From Liolophura sinensis (taxonomy: Eukaryota > Mollusca > Polyplacophora > Chitonida > Chitonidae), in NCBI RefSeq assembly GCF_032854445.1, contig NC_088302.1, positions 46,970,521 to 47,034,520 of the forward strand: 64,000 nt of DNA, written 5' to 3'. Of this stretch, positions 1 to 11,223 are shown in pieces. A model generated the notes under the pieces. The model made no database searches. It saw only the letters and a list, made by a program, of their open reading frames with translations, and had not been told where the DNA came from. The position numbers and the translations under genes are program-made. How positions within the stretch are numbered: position 1 is the stretch's first letter; each line of letters begins with the position of its first letter.

Positions 1-389
1 GGGGTAAAATACCTAATTAGCAATCTACTGACCATATACGATCCCAGACGTGGTGAAGAGTCTCGTATCTTAGGCCTACTGTGTGAGTCATGCCCCGTTT
101 CTCTCTCAAATGGAGTCTGACAGGTGCAAATGACATTTTTTGTCATGGAATATACCTGATCATATTGTTATACCACGAGAAAAGCAATCGGCAGTAATTT
201 TCCTCTCCGTCCTCATATCTGCTACTGATCGTCGAGACAACTGATTATTATTTCTAACGTTTTTCAGTGTTAAATTGTTCGGCTTCATCTCCGCTCTCAG
301 GGACCGCATTTCTTCGCACGGACAGAGTGCAGGCTTTGAGGGAACAGCTTAACTACTCATCATGGGGGAATTTAAATACTGAAAGACCA

Positions 390-500
390 CAACACAGGGA
401 GCAAATTCAGAGCAGCGGGGATAGTGTGATAACTGGCAGTTGGGCACGCGTAACCTGTGAAATACGGCCTTTTGTCAATTTACTTCAATCAAGGTTTTAT
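390..500 (-). repeat. Short dispersed repeat (family D), inverse copy
   Basis: Inverse of the 28325-28430 sequence: CAGAGCAGCGGGGATAGTGT and GTGAAATACGGCCTTTTGTC. The open frame 267-587 that covers it is not convincing as a gene. Confidence 0.6.
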
Positions 501-3012
501 TCTAACTGTTCATGTAAATACATTCTTGATAAAACATTTTTGCTGTCAGGCCTGATGACGGCATTTGTAGCAACAAATGTCTCATAATAGAAATGATAAG
601 CAGCTTTGTATGAGAAATACGGAAATCACCTGTTCTAGCTGTGTTCACTGCAGCACTTCTCTATATAGGTCAATTCTTGATTTGATTCGGTCACGGGATT
701 AACATTGGAGAATAGATCGTCTAAGGGGTTTACTCGGCAGAACAGAAGACAACGTTCCTTATTACAATAACGTTCTCTTAGTCCGACAAGGGGTCCACCG
801 AGACACTCGGTCAATCCTGGCGTACGGAACAAAACTATAACTGAACTGCTACTTCAAGTCTGCTTGAAACCCATTAATCGTGATTAATTGATCAATATCA
901 AGCCAAGAAATCAGCGGACAAGGACGGTAAACCGCTTTACGCTAGCCGACAAAGTAGTACTTTTGAGAGTGAAGGCTTTTGCTTGTCAGTGTAGTTATGC
1001 CAAAACGGTGACTTATGCAGAGCAAAAGTGACAGCATAAATATTCCCTCGACAACCAGGAGAAATGCTTTACTGTGGTGATACTGTGGCCCAAGCCGTTA
1101 GACACTTGAGGGCAGTGTTAGTCAGCCAAGACCATGGATGTTGCAAGGTTAGCGCACGCTCAAGGTCATGGAACAAGGACAATAACATGGATCTTCAGGT
1201 ACGATGTGTATCTCTTTACTTTGGCATCTAATCACCCTTTCAGATATCTACCTTTCATTAAACATGTTTGACATTTGCCTATTACAAAATTATAGAGCCG
1301 TTTTCTCTGTACAGATCAAATAATTCACGCTGAACGCTTGAGTAGATTTACTGTTCTTTGCATTAAAATAGCCGGTATATTTTGCGGTAGAAATTGCTCA
1401 TGTCCTTCAGAGGACCTTACCTTGTAAGATTGTCAGTACTTCACAGTGGGCGGTGTTGCTATGCTTGAGCTTTGAAGTAAAATGTGTCAATAGAATCTGA
1501 CACATGTGTCAGAATGTGTTTAAAACTGATGTTCAGATGCAATGCCACTATTTTAGCAGAGATTTTTCATAATAATAGGCTTGTGACTTAGGGAAAGAGA
1601 ACTAAAAAGGGTTTTGTAAAAGCAACATATATCGGCTGTACATCAACAACGGTACACATGAATTTCTTCTTAACCACTCTCATGTACTAATCGCCAAATA
1701 ATGGCCACTACAGTCATTATCACAGATTCTCAGAGAACATCGGACACTGTTCAAATATTACATATCCAAAGACGTGAATTCCACAAGGAAAATCCTGGTT
1801 GTCATTTGTTTCATAAGACAAGACGAACTAAAGATCACATTATCATAGCACATGCACATGCCGTTGGCAAACAAAACAAGTTTAATATAATGCAAAAAGG
1901 GGGTTATTTTCATATATTGACTGACAAACGTGATGTGTGGTTTGACTGCAGCTGTTGGTCAGCAAACATCACAATCTTGCTTCATGACTGGACGTGTCTC
2001 CACGGTACTAAATATAGGGGCGCTAATAAATCTGTGTTGTTTGCTGTGGAACGTTTGACAGATATCTCTCAGATCGTATTTACCCAGTACTCTAGAATCG
2101 ATTTACAGCACCAGTTGGACCTGAGGTGGGCAGTGTATCTGAAAATTACCTGTTGACTAAGTACGTACCGTAATAAGATAAAGTGGTAGGTTCACAATAC
2201 ATACATTCTTCCTCCATAGTTTTGTGTTACCCCTTCGGGATAAGTTTGTCGCGGTGTTCTCAGCGGCTTTTGTATCAGAGACTGTCAGTTCCTGATTTCC
2301 AACACGTCCGACAGTCTACAGCTTATTTATAGTATTTTCACTTCGCATCAAAAATTTCGCACTCAACGTAGAGCTAGTCAAAGTTTCCTCTTCTTGTAAT
2401 ACGATATAGCATTAATGGCTTATGTGTGCGAAATGGTTTAGGCAGTAACTATCCATAAGCTTTATACTTTCGCCGAAGGGCCTATTTTCAAGATGTTGTC
2501 AGTAGACTGTTTAGCTAGATTAATCTTGTTGGACTACACAGAAGGCTTCACATAGGTGTTTGGCCGATGGGACCCGTTGTTAGAAGTCTCCTACCTGGTT
2601 TGTGACTAACAAAGTACAGTCAGATGGAGTGGACATTGATAGATATCAGGTTATATATACAGTGAAATTCCAAGAAATCGGATACGATACCGTTACACTA
2701 AAATAGACAGCTCATCATTCGACCTCAAGGTAAGCTGTGTTTTCAAACGATTCAACATTAGGTGGATTTTAAGATAACCAATCAAAACATTACAACACCG
2801 TCAGATGTTTCAGTTTAAAATTGTATTGAAATGCAAATATAACTATCTGGACATACACATTCAATACGCTTAGCGATAAAACAATAAACTGAAAACATTT
2901 TGGGGTGGCACTTAGAAATTGACTTTCTAAGGTAGGTAACTGAACAATTGTTTGTAGATAACAATTTTTTATCTGTTACACACTGCGTTTCGATGCCAAT
3001 ACTAGCATCGTT
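501..3012. other. Stretch without a recognisable gene
   Basis: An open frame of 151 codons (1701-2156, +) has no motif I recognise, no repeat explanation and no visible splice context. I leave it as non-coding by default; it is the only frame here long enough to deserve a search. Confidence 0.4.
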
Positions 3013-3105
3013 ATCCTCACCTTTTCCTCCCAACATAATGCTGACCGTCGTTGTATAAATGAAATATTCCTGAGTGCGACGTGAAACACGAATCAAATAA
3101 ATAGA
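3013..3105 (+). mobile_element. tRNA-SINE tail fragment
   Basis: Tail half of the same family as 11995-12263: CATAATGCTGACCGTCGTTG, then GAAATATTCCTGAGTGCGAC and an AATCAAATAAATAG tail. Confidence 0.7.
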
Positions 3106-3516
3106 TCAATCAAATAGCATCGTTATCTAGTTGGTAATATGTAAAGACAATTTTATAGCAAGGTGATTTAGACCACCAGATGCTCTCAATTCCCCTGAAT
3201 GTTATGTCACGTGGTAATGTTATATTCAGTCCTCCTGAATATTTATACGGTATCCACAAAACGACATTGGACTTGAAACCTGGAATTTTCAACCCTTTCG
3301 CTTGTCTTCCACGAATATGTCGTTCATAAATGTACGGTACACATGGGAAAGTCCATCAGTAATTTGCCACCGGGCACTCCACCTATAAATCCGACCGCAT
3401 AGGCTTTAAGAAAACAGCCAAACAGATAGACTGGCGGACCGTGACAATGGTTTATATCCACATGATATGGCTGCAAAAACAAAGTACATTCCCGCCTTCT
3501 CCAGTATGCGAATGAG

Positions 3517-3630
3517 ATTTATTTATTTGACTGGAGCTTTACGCCGTACTCAAGAATATTTCGCTTATACGGCAGCGGCCTGCATTATTGTGGGGAAAAG
3601 ACGGACAGAGCGCGGGGGAACACACGTGGG
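3517..3630 (-). mobile_element. tRNA-SINE tail fragment
   Basis: ATTT tail then CTTTACGCCGTACTCAAGAA and the following GGCAGCGGCCTGCATTATTG; 5' part lost. Confidence 0.75.
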
Positions 3631-4752
3631 AAATGAATCATATTTACGTATACATAACAAATGCCAGACACTGTCTGTACCTGTCGTGTCTAATTAGTGT
3701 TTTAGAATTTGTCACATAAAATCCAAATTTGGCCCAAAAAAAAAGAGAAAGAAAAAAAATTGTTTTCCAGTGATGAGGTCAGAAGTTCACCCAACCTGTT
3801 CCATCAGTGTTGACAATCTTATGGAAGCCAGACAACTCCATCGTCACAATATCACACCTTTCCCAGTAACATCTCTCGGATGAAGGCCATAGTCGCCTTC
3901 CATACTCTTTGCTTCTCTGAACCACTTTTGGACAACCTTTTGAGTATGGATCAAATTATTAGATAAACAAATGCATAAAACCAAAGCTGTAGCAAATACG
4001 TGTCTGTTTAGTACAAACACAATATATCGATCAAGTACTAAATCAAAGCGGAAACAGTGGGCGACAATGAGTCTATAAGTGCACTAGCCGGATAGTGCAG
4101 GTTAGCATTATCGCTTTAGCTGACAAGATTATGTTTTATGTAGTTTTTTTAACTGTAATCAAAATAGCAATTTTACAACTCTGACTATATTTATTATATA
4201 ACCAGGACATTAAGTCGATAGATATGATTTCGCTGCTGTTGTGTATAGTCTACGTATGATTTAAACACGTACAGAACTGTATAGATGAACTCCAGTGCTT
4301 TATGATTACCAGTGCTTGTTTATAGGCAGTGGCGTGGAGGATCACCGTATGGTACAGGTTGTCCTATATACTTCCTTGGAGGATGCTACCATAATGAGAG
4401 GCTGATTAATCAGGACACAGAAGTCATTCAGTATACCAGGTATGAGAGATTTCATTCATATGGAACGTGATAGCAGTGCATATGTACGTGTCGGTTGAAT
4501 TCAGTATCATCACAATTGATTGAAAGGAGTACAATGCAACAGGCGTGTCCTGCATCGGAAAGCTTGATTTTGACATTACGCTTACGGGATCAGAGAGATG
4601 GGGGAAAAGAACATCTGTGCCTGTGTATTAATTTCTGTGCTGTAATAACACAGTGTGAAGCTGAGATCGTGATATAGGAACGATTGTATATCTAGTGATG
4701 TGGAGAAAAAATCTTCTAGGATAATTTAGAAATTGACAGAGTAACATTACAG

Positions 4753-4872
4753 GGTTTGTGCATATATAACAACTTCTGATTTATTGCACCCTTACATTCT
4801 ATCATTTTGACAACGATGTTAACATGTACTTTGCAAACCAATAAATCAGAAGTTGTTGTGCATATACAAACC
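4753..4872. repeat. Foldback (inverted repeat) element, 34-bp arms
   Basis: Left arm 4753-4786 and right arm 4839-4872 are inverted complements apart from a few bases in the ATATA/ATGCAC part; shared core AACAACTTCTGATTTATTG. Loop about 52 bp. Confidence 0.85.
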
Positions 4873-4925
4873 TTAGGACAGAAACTTTGCTATTGACTTT
4901 GCTTGACAAGAGGCCGTATTTCACC

Positions 4926-4928
<3 letters not shown>

Positions 4929-5010
<82 letters not shown>
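4929..5010. repeat. TA microsatellite (first)
   Basis: About 82 bases of pure TA. It begins inside a copy of a dispersed repeat that is split by the TA run. Forms part of the 378-bp duplication described separately. Confidence 0.95.
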
Positions 5011-5014
<4 letters not shown>

Positions 5015-5314
5015 AACATTTTATAATTATCACACTGTCTTCGCGGTTCTGGTTTTGCTTTCTATGATCCAAGTCTTTTATTATATGGAATCAATATGTG
5101 TCTGGAATACTTCAAATTTATTTTATTTCTATAAATCGCTAGTTTTCTAAGAGCTGTGCCTGAAATAACTTTACATGGGAATGTCTCCCATGTTTCTCAT
5201 TAATGGCTTAGAAACGTCCAATTTACCCTAGAACGAAGCTAGAGCGTTCACCTTAATGGGCTATCTAAGCTCTCCGCGCTTCATTTCCATGGTAACAGTG
5301 AACATATATATATG

Positions 5315-5392
<78 letters not shown>

Positions 5393-5678
5393 AACATTTT
5401 ATAATTATCACACTGTCTTCGCGGTTCTGGTTTTGCTTTCTATGATCCAAGTCTTTTATTATATGGAATCAATATGTGTCTGGAATACTTCAAATTTATT
5501 TTATTTCTATAAATCGCTAGTTTTCTAAGAGCTGTGCCTGAAATAACTTTACATGGGAATGTCTCCCATGTTTCTCATTAATGGCTTAGAAACGTCCAAT
5601 TTACCCTAGAACGAAGCTAGAGCGTTCACCTTAATGGGCTATCTAAGCTCTCCGCGCTTCATTTCCATGGTAACAGTG
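5011..5678. repeat. Tandem duplication, unit about 378 bp, upstream of receptor 1
   Basis: Bases 5011-5300 recur essentially unchanged at 5389-5678, separated by the second TA run. The unit includes a perfect hairpin ACATGGGA-atg-TCTCCCATGT-type palindrome. It ends 330 bases before the receptor 1 ATG. Confidence 0.95.
5319..5388. repeat. TA microsatellite (second)
   Basis: About 70 bases of pure TA, preceded by shorter TA runs at 5303-5314, at the start of the second unit of the duplication. Confidence 0.95.
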
Positions 5679-5950
5679 AATAGTTTCACAGTAAGCTATA
5701 AGAGAGGCAATATTCCTCGTAAATCTAGAGACATTTTGTTCCACCTTATTCATTAAGTATTGTGGGAAGTTGCCAAAAGTTAAATGGATTCCCAGATTAC
5801 AAACACTAAACGGATAGTACTGTAAACATGGCAAATGTAGAGCAACCTGGTCGACGAAAAGGGTGTTTACGTCGATTGCAATAAGTTCTGTGTCGTTTTG
5901 CAAACAAACGAAATAAACCATTGCAGTTCAGAACGTTTGTAGTACGTTTT

Positions 5951-5971
5951 TTAACTCTTCTTTTTTTTCAG
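5951..5971 (+). other. Splice acceptor upstream of receptor 1 coding exon
   Basis: A pyrimidine-rich run of T and C ends in CAG at 5969-5971, 36 bases before the ATG at 6008. It implies at least one further 5' exon, probably mostly untranslated, which I cannot locate. Receptors 2 and 3 have acceptors in the equivalent place. Confidence 0.65.
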
Positions 5972-6007
5972 ACAAAAAGTTCTCTAGATAACAACAAACC
6001 AACAAAG

Positions 6008-7276
6008 ATGTTTCGAGTTCGCCTGAGGTGGATGTTTGCTCTAAGCATGGCACATGTATTTTCTAATTTTAACTCGGCCGATAAAGGACCGTTTCACAAC
6101 TTGTCAACCTATCAGATGGATTGTAACAACACAACAGTCAATGAAGTGGACGAAGACATGAAAGAGGAGTTATCATTGGTCAGCAAGGTTTTTTATGGAA
6201 TAATTATCTCCATAATGATCATAGTCTGTATAACAGGAAATATCTTGACTTTGCTGTCGTATGCTCAAGACCGTAAACTACGTACAGTGCACAACACTTA
6301 TCTTATAAGCCTGGCTGCCTCTGACCTGCTCGTTGGCTGTGTCAGTATGCCCTTTTATGCTGTCTACACACTCATGAGCTACAGCTGGCCGTTTGGGGTG
6401 ACTTTCTGCAAAGTTTTCATGTCCATAGACTTTCTGGCGTGTTTGGAATCTGTGTTTGTCATAATGCTAGTGAGCTACGATCGCTGTATGCTGCTAGTGC
6501 AAGGAGCCTCGTACACTTCTAAGCAGACAATGAGAGCTGCAAAAGTTCGCATATTTCTGTCTTGGACCGTATCTTTCCTGGCGTATGTACCAGCTATTGC
6601 TTTCTGGGATGTGGTCCGTGGTTTTAGCGTCGTGGAAGAGGGAGATTGTGACGTGGAATTTTACGAAGACTTTAGTTTCATCATGGTCACTTCCGCAATA
6701 GAATTTTTTATGCCACTCATCATCATTGCTTGTCTTAACATTTACCTGTACAGCCTTATACTGAAGCGCTCTCGGAGAACAACTGGTCAAAAGTTACCAC
6801 AGAGCTTCAACGTGCGGTACAAGAAGGATCAGTTACAGGCGTGGGTCTCGGACAACGTCGTAGCACATGAGATACCATCTCGTCACGGATCCAAGGACAA
6901 TGCAAAGTACATCAATGTTATCAAACGCGAGAGAAAAGCTGCGCGTTCTTTGGCAGTTTTGGTGGGCGCGTTCACGGCATGTTGGATGCCGTATACTATT
7001 TGTACTGTGATCATAGCCTTCTGTGATCAGTGTGTTCACAAAGACGTTTACGAGGCCTTCAACTGGCTGCTGTGGGCGAACGCTTCCCTGAACCCTTTCC
7101 TTTACGCCTTCACCAACAAGCAGTTCCGCCTAAACTATTTCTGTATTTTAAGACTTGACAGACTGCGCAGATCAAGTGAAGGTAAAATTACACCCCGGAA
7201 AAACAACTCGCTTGAATCTACCTCATTAAATAAGAGCGACTTGGTTACAAACATTAGAGCTGAACATCAGCTCTAA
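6008..7276 (+). CDS. Histamine H3/H4-like aminergic GPCR, receptor 1 (422 aa)
   Basis: Predicted seven-helix plasma-membrane receptor for a biogenic amine that would signal through a heterotrimeric G protein. Seen: GN at 77-78 (N1.50), D106 (D2.50), C134 (C3.25) paired with C214 in ECL2, D141 (D3.32, amine anchor), DRC at 158-160, W186 (W4.50), E232 (E5.46) before P236 (P5.50), CWMPY at 325-329, NPFLY at 362-366. The E5.46 plus D3.32 pair, the PAI.FWD stretch after TM4 and YEAFNWLLWAN before NPxxY are what I recognise from the H3/H4 family. ICL3 is short (about 60 residues) compared with vertebrate H3. The N-terminus carries likely N-glycosylation sites (NLS, NTT). ATG 6008 is chosen because it follows a good splice acceptor at 5970-5971; the frame is open back to that acceptor, so an upstream coding exon cannot be excluded. 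The ligand is inferred, not shown; another amine is possible. Residues from TM1 end to TM3 are encoded by DNA nearly identical to receptor 3. Confidence 0.9.
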   Translation: MFRVRLRWMFALSMAHVFSNFNSADKGPFHNLSTYQMDCNNTTVNEVDEDMKEELSLVSKVFYGIIISIMIIVCITGNILTLLSYAQDRKLRTVHNTYLISLAASDLLVGCVSMPFYAVYTLMSYSWPFGVTFCKVFMSIDFLACLESVFVIMLVSYDRCMLLVQGASYTSKQTMRAAKVRIFLSWTVSFLAYVPAIAFWDVVRGFSVVEEGDCDVEFYEDFSFIMVTSAIEFFMPLIIIACLNIYLYSLILKRSRRTTGQKLPQSFNVRYKKDQLQAWVSDNVVAHEIPSRHGSKDNAKYINVIKRERKAARSLAVLVGAFTACWMPYTICTVIIAFCDQCVHKDVYEAFNWLLWANASLNPFLYAFTNKQFRLNYFCILRLDRLRRSSEGKITPRKNNSLESTSLNKSDLVTNIRAEHQL

Positions 7277-7314
7277 TGAATTAACTTATAGTGCATGCAC
7301 GTAAATGTCCGATT

Positions 7315-7320
7315 ATTAAA
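7315..7320 (+). terminator. Possible polyadenylation signal (ATTAAA) for receptor 1
   Basis: ATTAAA lies 39 bases past the stop codon of receptor 1. It is a common variant of AATAAA. The distance would give a very short 3' UTR, so this is a weak call based on the hexamer alone. Confidence 0.3.
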
Positions 7321-7564
7321 ATATTATGTGAACAAAACAAAAGAAAAATGATCAGTTACTTTGTCTGAATTGTTTTTATATACATTTCATCAGTAGATTG
7401 AAAGTATGGCATGCGCTATTTCATGCAATTTTAGCATTCGTCAGATTACATCGTTTGAAAGTAGTTTATGAAAAGTTTGTCTTATTTCCATTCTACTTGT
7501 CAAAGCTGACGAATCCATAGAAGAAATCAAATCATGTAAAAGCTGTTTCATAGATACTTATTCT

Positions 7565-7860
7565 TTGAATGGGCATGGCTTAACGCCACCTCGACAATAT
7601 TTCATCCATGTCGTGGAGAGCTTATTGTTTGATAATCTTGAAGTAGATGTCGTTTTCAAATGTAAATCATATCCTTGTGCGTTTTGAACACAGTTCAGTA
7701 TATTTCCCATTTCCAGTAGGAGTGTGCTCTCCGGTCGTCTAATGGGATGTCCAGGTAGATGTTGGCGACTGGCCTCTGACCAACGAGGCCTGAAGTTCGA
7801 ATACAGCTCCCGCTGGCTCAGTTGCGACCAAAGGTTTGTCAGTGTTTCGAAAACTTTTTG
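7565..7860. mobile_element. Degenerate V-SINE-like element
   Basis: Starts with GGCTTAACGCCACCTCGACA, like the tail at 13731, and near 7790-7810 has GGCCTGAAGTTCGAATACAG resembling a B box. It explains the long open frame on the - strand here, which I do not regard as a gene. Confidence 0.4.
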
Positions 7861-8359
7861 AGGTGAATTGAACATACACACAGAAAGGGTAATGGAATGT
7901 GGCGATGGAGCGGATAAAATTGAATTATACACAACTGTGTGTACATAAGTTGTGATGTTGGTCTTAAATTTAATGTGCAGAATAAAAAGGAACCAGAAAC
8001 TAGTATGCATAGAAATTATCACATAACATAACTGATAGGGATAAAAATACACACTTTGATCGCACAACGAGATATTGTATGTTTATGCTATAATTAAAGG
8101 CACTCTGCTGGATAAAATCGAACAAAAAGGCCAAAAGTTTGCAGCAGGCGGAAGCGACAGGCTGGGCTGTGTTTCCTGAAAACTATGGGATCATTTCTAA
8201 GTATCATCATGGTTGATCGCGTAGTAGAATGCAAAAGGTAAATCAACAGGTAATGTCATTGTCATGTACAGAATCCTCACACTCTTAGCGACGTTTGAAG
8301 CATGGTGCATGGAGCTGACAGCAAAGTATCTGGGATAATCAATATTATGTATCATTATA

Positions 8360-8715
8360 CCCCTAACATGACAACAACTAACATGACAAATCAGGTCAAG
8401 GACTGTAACTACAAATGGGTCAAAAACGGACAGGACAAATGAGGTCAAGAGTCAGAACTATAGATGGGTTGACAGCGGATAGGGTAAATCAGGTCAAGTA
8501 TTATAACTACAAATGGGGCAACAACGGACATATCAGGTCAGGGTTATAATTACAAATGGGTTAACAACGGATAGGACAAATCAGGTCAAATATTATAACT
8601 ACAAATGGATTAACGACGGACAGGGCCAATCAGCCAAGGGTTATAACTACAAATGGGTTAGGAAAGAGACAGGACAAAACAGGTCAAGGGTTATAACTAC
8701 ATATGAGTCAACAAT
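8360..8715. repeat. Minisatellite, period about 49 bp, about 7 copies
   Basis: Units follow AGGTCAAGGGTTATAACTAC then AAATGGGTTAACAACGGA and CAGGACAAATC. Copies vary by substitutions and small indels. Confidence 0.9.
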
Positions 8716-9367
8716 ATCGAAGACATTGCCATGTAGCGTCCTCTCCCTCATTGTCCCAAGTCAAGTGTTTTCTGTAATCCAATAACTAAATCATCTTTTC
8801 TGTACAGTGGCATTCTTTATTCTATAGACTGAAAAGCAATGCTCTTCTGGATAGCACGCAACCATGACCTAAAAAAAAAATCTTGTTCACAATAGAACAA
8901 CTTTTGTTCTTTATTGATTTAGTTTAGTTCTATAGTGGAAACATGTCGATCCCATGTAGAATTTTATTTAGAGTACGATAAGTTTATTTACACATTCTGT
9001 AGAATCTTGTTTCTGGCAGGAATCACGCTGTCATCACAGCTTTCGCTTAACTTGCTATAGTCAACGTTTCTTGTGCATTGCTTTCAAAGGATTAAACGGT
9101 CAGATGGAGATGAACGGTTTTATGTATATAGATAAAGCACACAGGGGGCTAAGACAAACAAATCGATGTACATGCCATCACGTTTGTGTTAAATATGTAT
9201 GGAACTATAACCGATCAATACATATATGATTGCTGTGTTTGAATCATTGTGGACATTGTAAAGCTGGGTCTTTCAGTCTCGTGCGTAAATTGAGCTTTTA
9301 ATGTCCAGATACACTGAGATTCATTTGTGTGCATACTTTTGGCCTTCAATGTCCAGAGGTCAATGGC

Positions 9368-9456
9368 TTTACCGGAAGTACACCGGGCTCCTCCACCAGT
9401 AAAACTGACCGTCATAGTAGATAGTAAATAAATAAATAAATAAATAAATAAAACAG
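9368..9456 (+). mobile_element. Decayed SINE tail with AAAT microsatellite
   Basis: CCGGGCTCCTCCACCAGTAA followed by CTGACCGTCATAG, a degraded form of the SINE 3' half, then about seven AAAT units at 9426-9453. Confidence 0.5.
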
Positions 9457-9520
9457 TTGTCCAGTTACAATGAGATTCGTCTGCGTAACCTTAACAGTAT
9501 TAGATCGCCACGTTGGATAC

Positions 9521-9826
9521 ATAAACAGTTGCAATCAAAGGGCAACTAAGATACATATTTATTATCGACAACATTATACTAGCATGGTAAACAGTTTCAA
9601 TATTGAATTTACTCATTCGCCTAGCATACATCGTGCGCTTTTCCAACATCATTGAAAACTGTTGACTGCTTCTCTTTCCACGATTCCATCCTATTTTCGT
9701 GCTTTATATACTTTCTTAGTTCTTTGATAGTTTGTGTTAAGGTTATTTTGGGAAATGGCCTTACGATTTTTGGCCTGGAATGTCCATCTTTGGTGGCGGT
9801 TGAATGTCTGTTTCCACGCATAGATG
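9521..9826 (+). repeat. Unnamed roughly 310-bp dispersed repeat (family A), copy 1
   Basis: Runs from AACAGTTGCAATCAAAG to TGTTTCCACGCATAGAT, with ACTGTTGACTGCTTCTC and GGAAATGGCCTTACGATTTT inside. Other + copies: about 10737-10983, 21271-21598, 22080-22305. Inverse copies: 32901-33174, 33870-34095, 36845-36930, 39885-40198. Confidence 0.7.
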
Positions 9827-10342
9827 TAGGTTGCTATGTCAGATGTACTGAGATTCTGTTGTTTGTGTTACTTTAGTTTTGAATGAGCAGATACGCTTCA
9901 ATAAGTTTCAATTTTCTGCGTAATTTTACTCTGCAGTGTCGTGCCTCATTGAGATTTAACTGTTTTTGTAGTTCTAGCATGCAATGTTCAGATTCACTGG
10001 AATTCAACAGTATGAGCATGTTTAGGCTGCAGTGTGAGTTTGATGTCCATGCAGATACACTTATGTTTAAATGTGCGCATTGCATTAGCCTTGCATGTAC
10101 ACTGATGTTCAGTTTTTTGCGTATAGTTTTCTGTGTCAAGGTTAAAGATATGATAAAAGACGGTCCTTCCTTCAGGAGAAAGATATTTTCTTAAGATAGC
10201 TTAAGGACCTAACACAAATGAAAGCTATTTCATCACAATGAATCCTTTGTGAGGGAATTAATTTTTTATTCTAAGTTTTGTTATGCAGATTATTAATTTT
10301 TTAAAAAATTAATTAATTAATAATACGTATATGACACGGACA

Positions 10343-10490
10343 TATCTCGCCTTGTAGCATTTGTTAGATCCAGTGTGTTGCAGACTTTATGACAAGAGTA
10401 TTAGTTTCACTTCTGGCATTATAAATTATCCTTCCTTGGACAGTAATATACCGAAAGGTCCTATCTCGCCTTGTAGCATTTGTTAGATCT
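10343..10490. repeat. Direct repeat TATCTCGCCTTGTAGCATTT
   Basis: A 28-base exact match starts at 10343 and again at 10462, 119 bp apart. Just left is a 22-base perfect AT palindrome centred near 10300. Confidence 0.8.
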
Positions 10491-10736
10491 TGTGTTTTAT
10501 GTGACGATTTCAATCAACGTCACAAGTTGTTACTGCAAAACCTCGTGTGTCAAGGTTATTTGATGAAACGCCTTCGTTCCAAGTTTCTTAACTATTTCAA
10601 TGACAGTAATTCTCTTGTATGTAAATATGGACAGATCATCTAGAATCCCTGGCGATCTCTTCCATGATAGTGTAAAAGTGTGCTAAACCCGACGCTAAGA
10701 GCCGTAGATTCTACGTGTTGAATTAGATTGCAATAC

Positions 10737-10983
10737 TGGATATATCTTTAATCATCGACAACTTATATATAAGCAGGGTACGTGGTTTAAATGCTGATTT
10801 CTCTCATACCTTGCGTCTGTCCAGTATCTTTGAAGACTGCTGACTGCTCCGCTTAGGATTCCATCCTAATATCAGACATGTAGTTCTTAGATATAATTTG
10901 TGTTAAACGTAGTTTTGGGAATTGGCCTTGAAACGCCCATCTTGGTTGACGGCTGGTATAAGGCTGTTTCCACGCATAGATCC
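10737..10983 (+). repeat. Family A repeat, copy 2
   Basis: Shares ATCGACAACTTATA, GACTGCTGACTGCT, GGGAATTGGCCTTG and CTGTTTCCACGCATAGAT with copy 1. Confidence 0.65.
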
Positions 10984-11029
10984 AAAACGTTACATCAGGG
11001 GTTCAATCCCAAATCGAGTCATACTTTAT

Positions 11030-11223
11030 AATCTGTAGTCTTGGCACTACCTCGGATGGCACGCAGCTTAAGAGGAACAGCCTCTAGTCGGCTCAGTGTC
11101 AGTATAATGTGACTGGGTTAAGCGCCTTGTCTGGTGTCTTCGGCATGGCGTTCCAATGAGACAGCACTATAAAGCGCCTTGTCTGGTGTCTTTGGCATGG
11201 CGTTCCAGTGGGGCAGCACTATA
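11030..11223. mobile_element. SINE-like sequence with internal 52-bp tandem duplication
   Basis: AAGCGCCTTGTCTGGTGTCT through GACAGCACTATAA is present twice in tandem (from 11120 and from 11172, period 52). The left part (GGCACTACCTCGGATGGCAC) is of a short-retroelement style. Family not named. Confidence 0.4.

Noticed and set aside
5921..6007. Extension of receptor 1 to a TTG start at 5921
   Set aside because: The segment runs through a pyrimidine tract and a 3' splice acceptor, so it is intronic; the first ATG after the acceptor is preferred.
7558..8067. 169-codon frame on the - strand
   Set aside because: Overlaps a degenerate SINE and has no recognisable domain; a chance open frame.
8360..8715. 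CRISPR-like array from evenly spaced repeats
   Set aside because: Repeats are contiguous minisatellite units without unique spacers, in a eukaryotic sequence.
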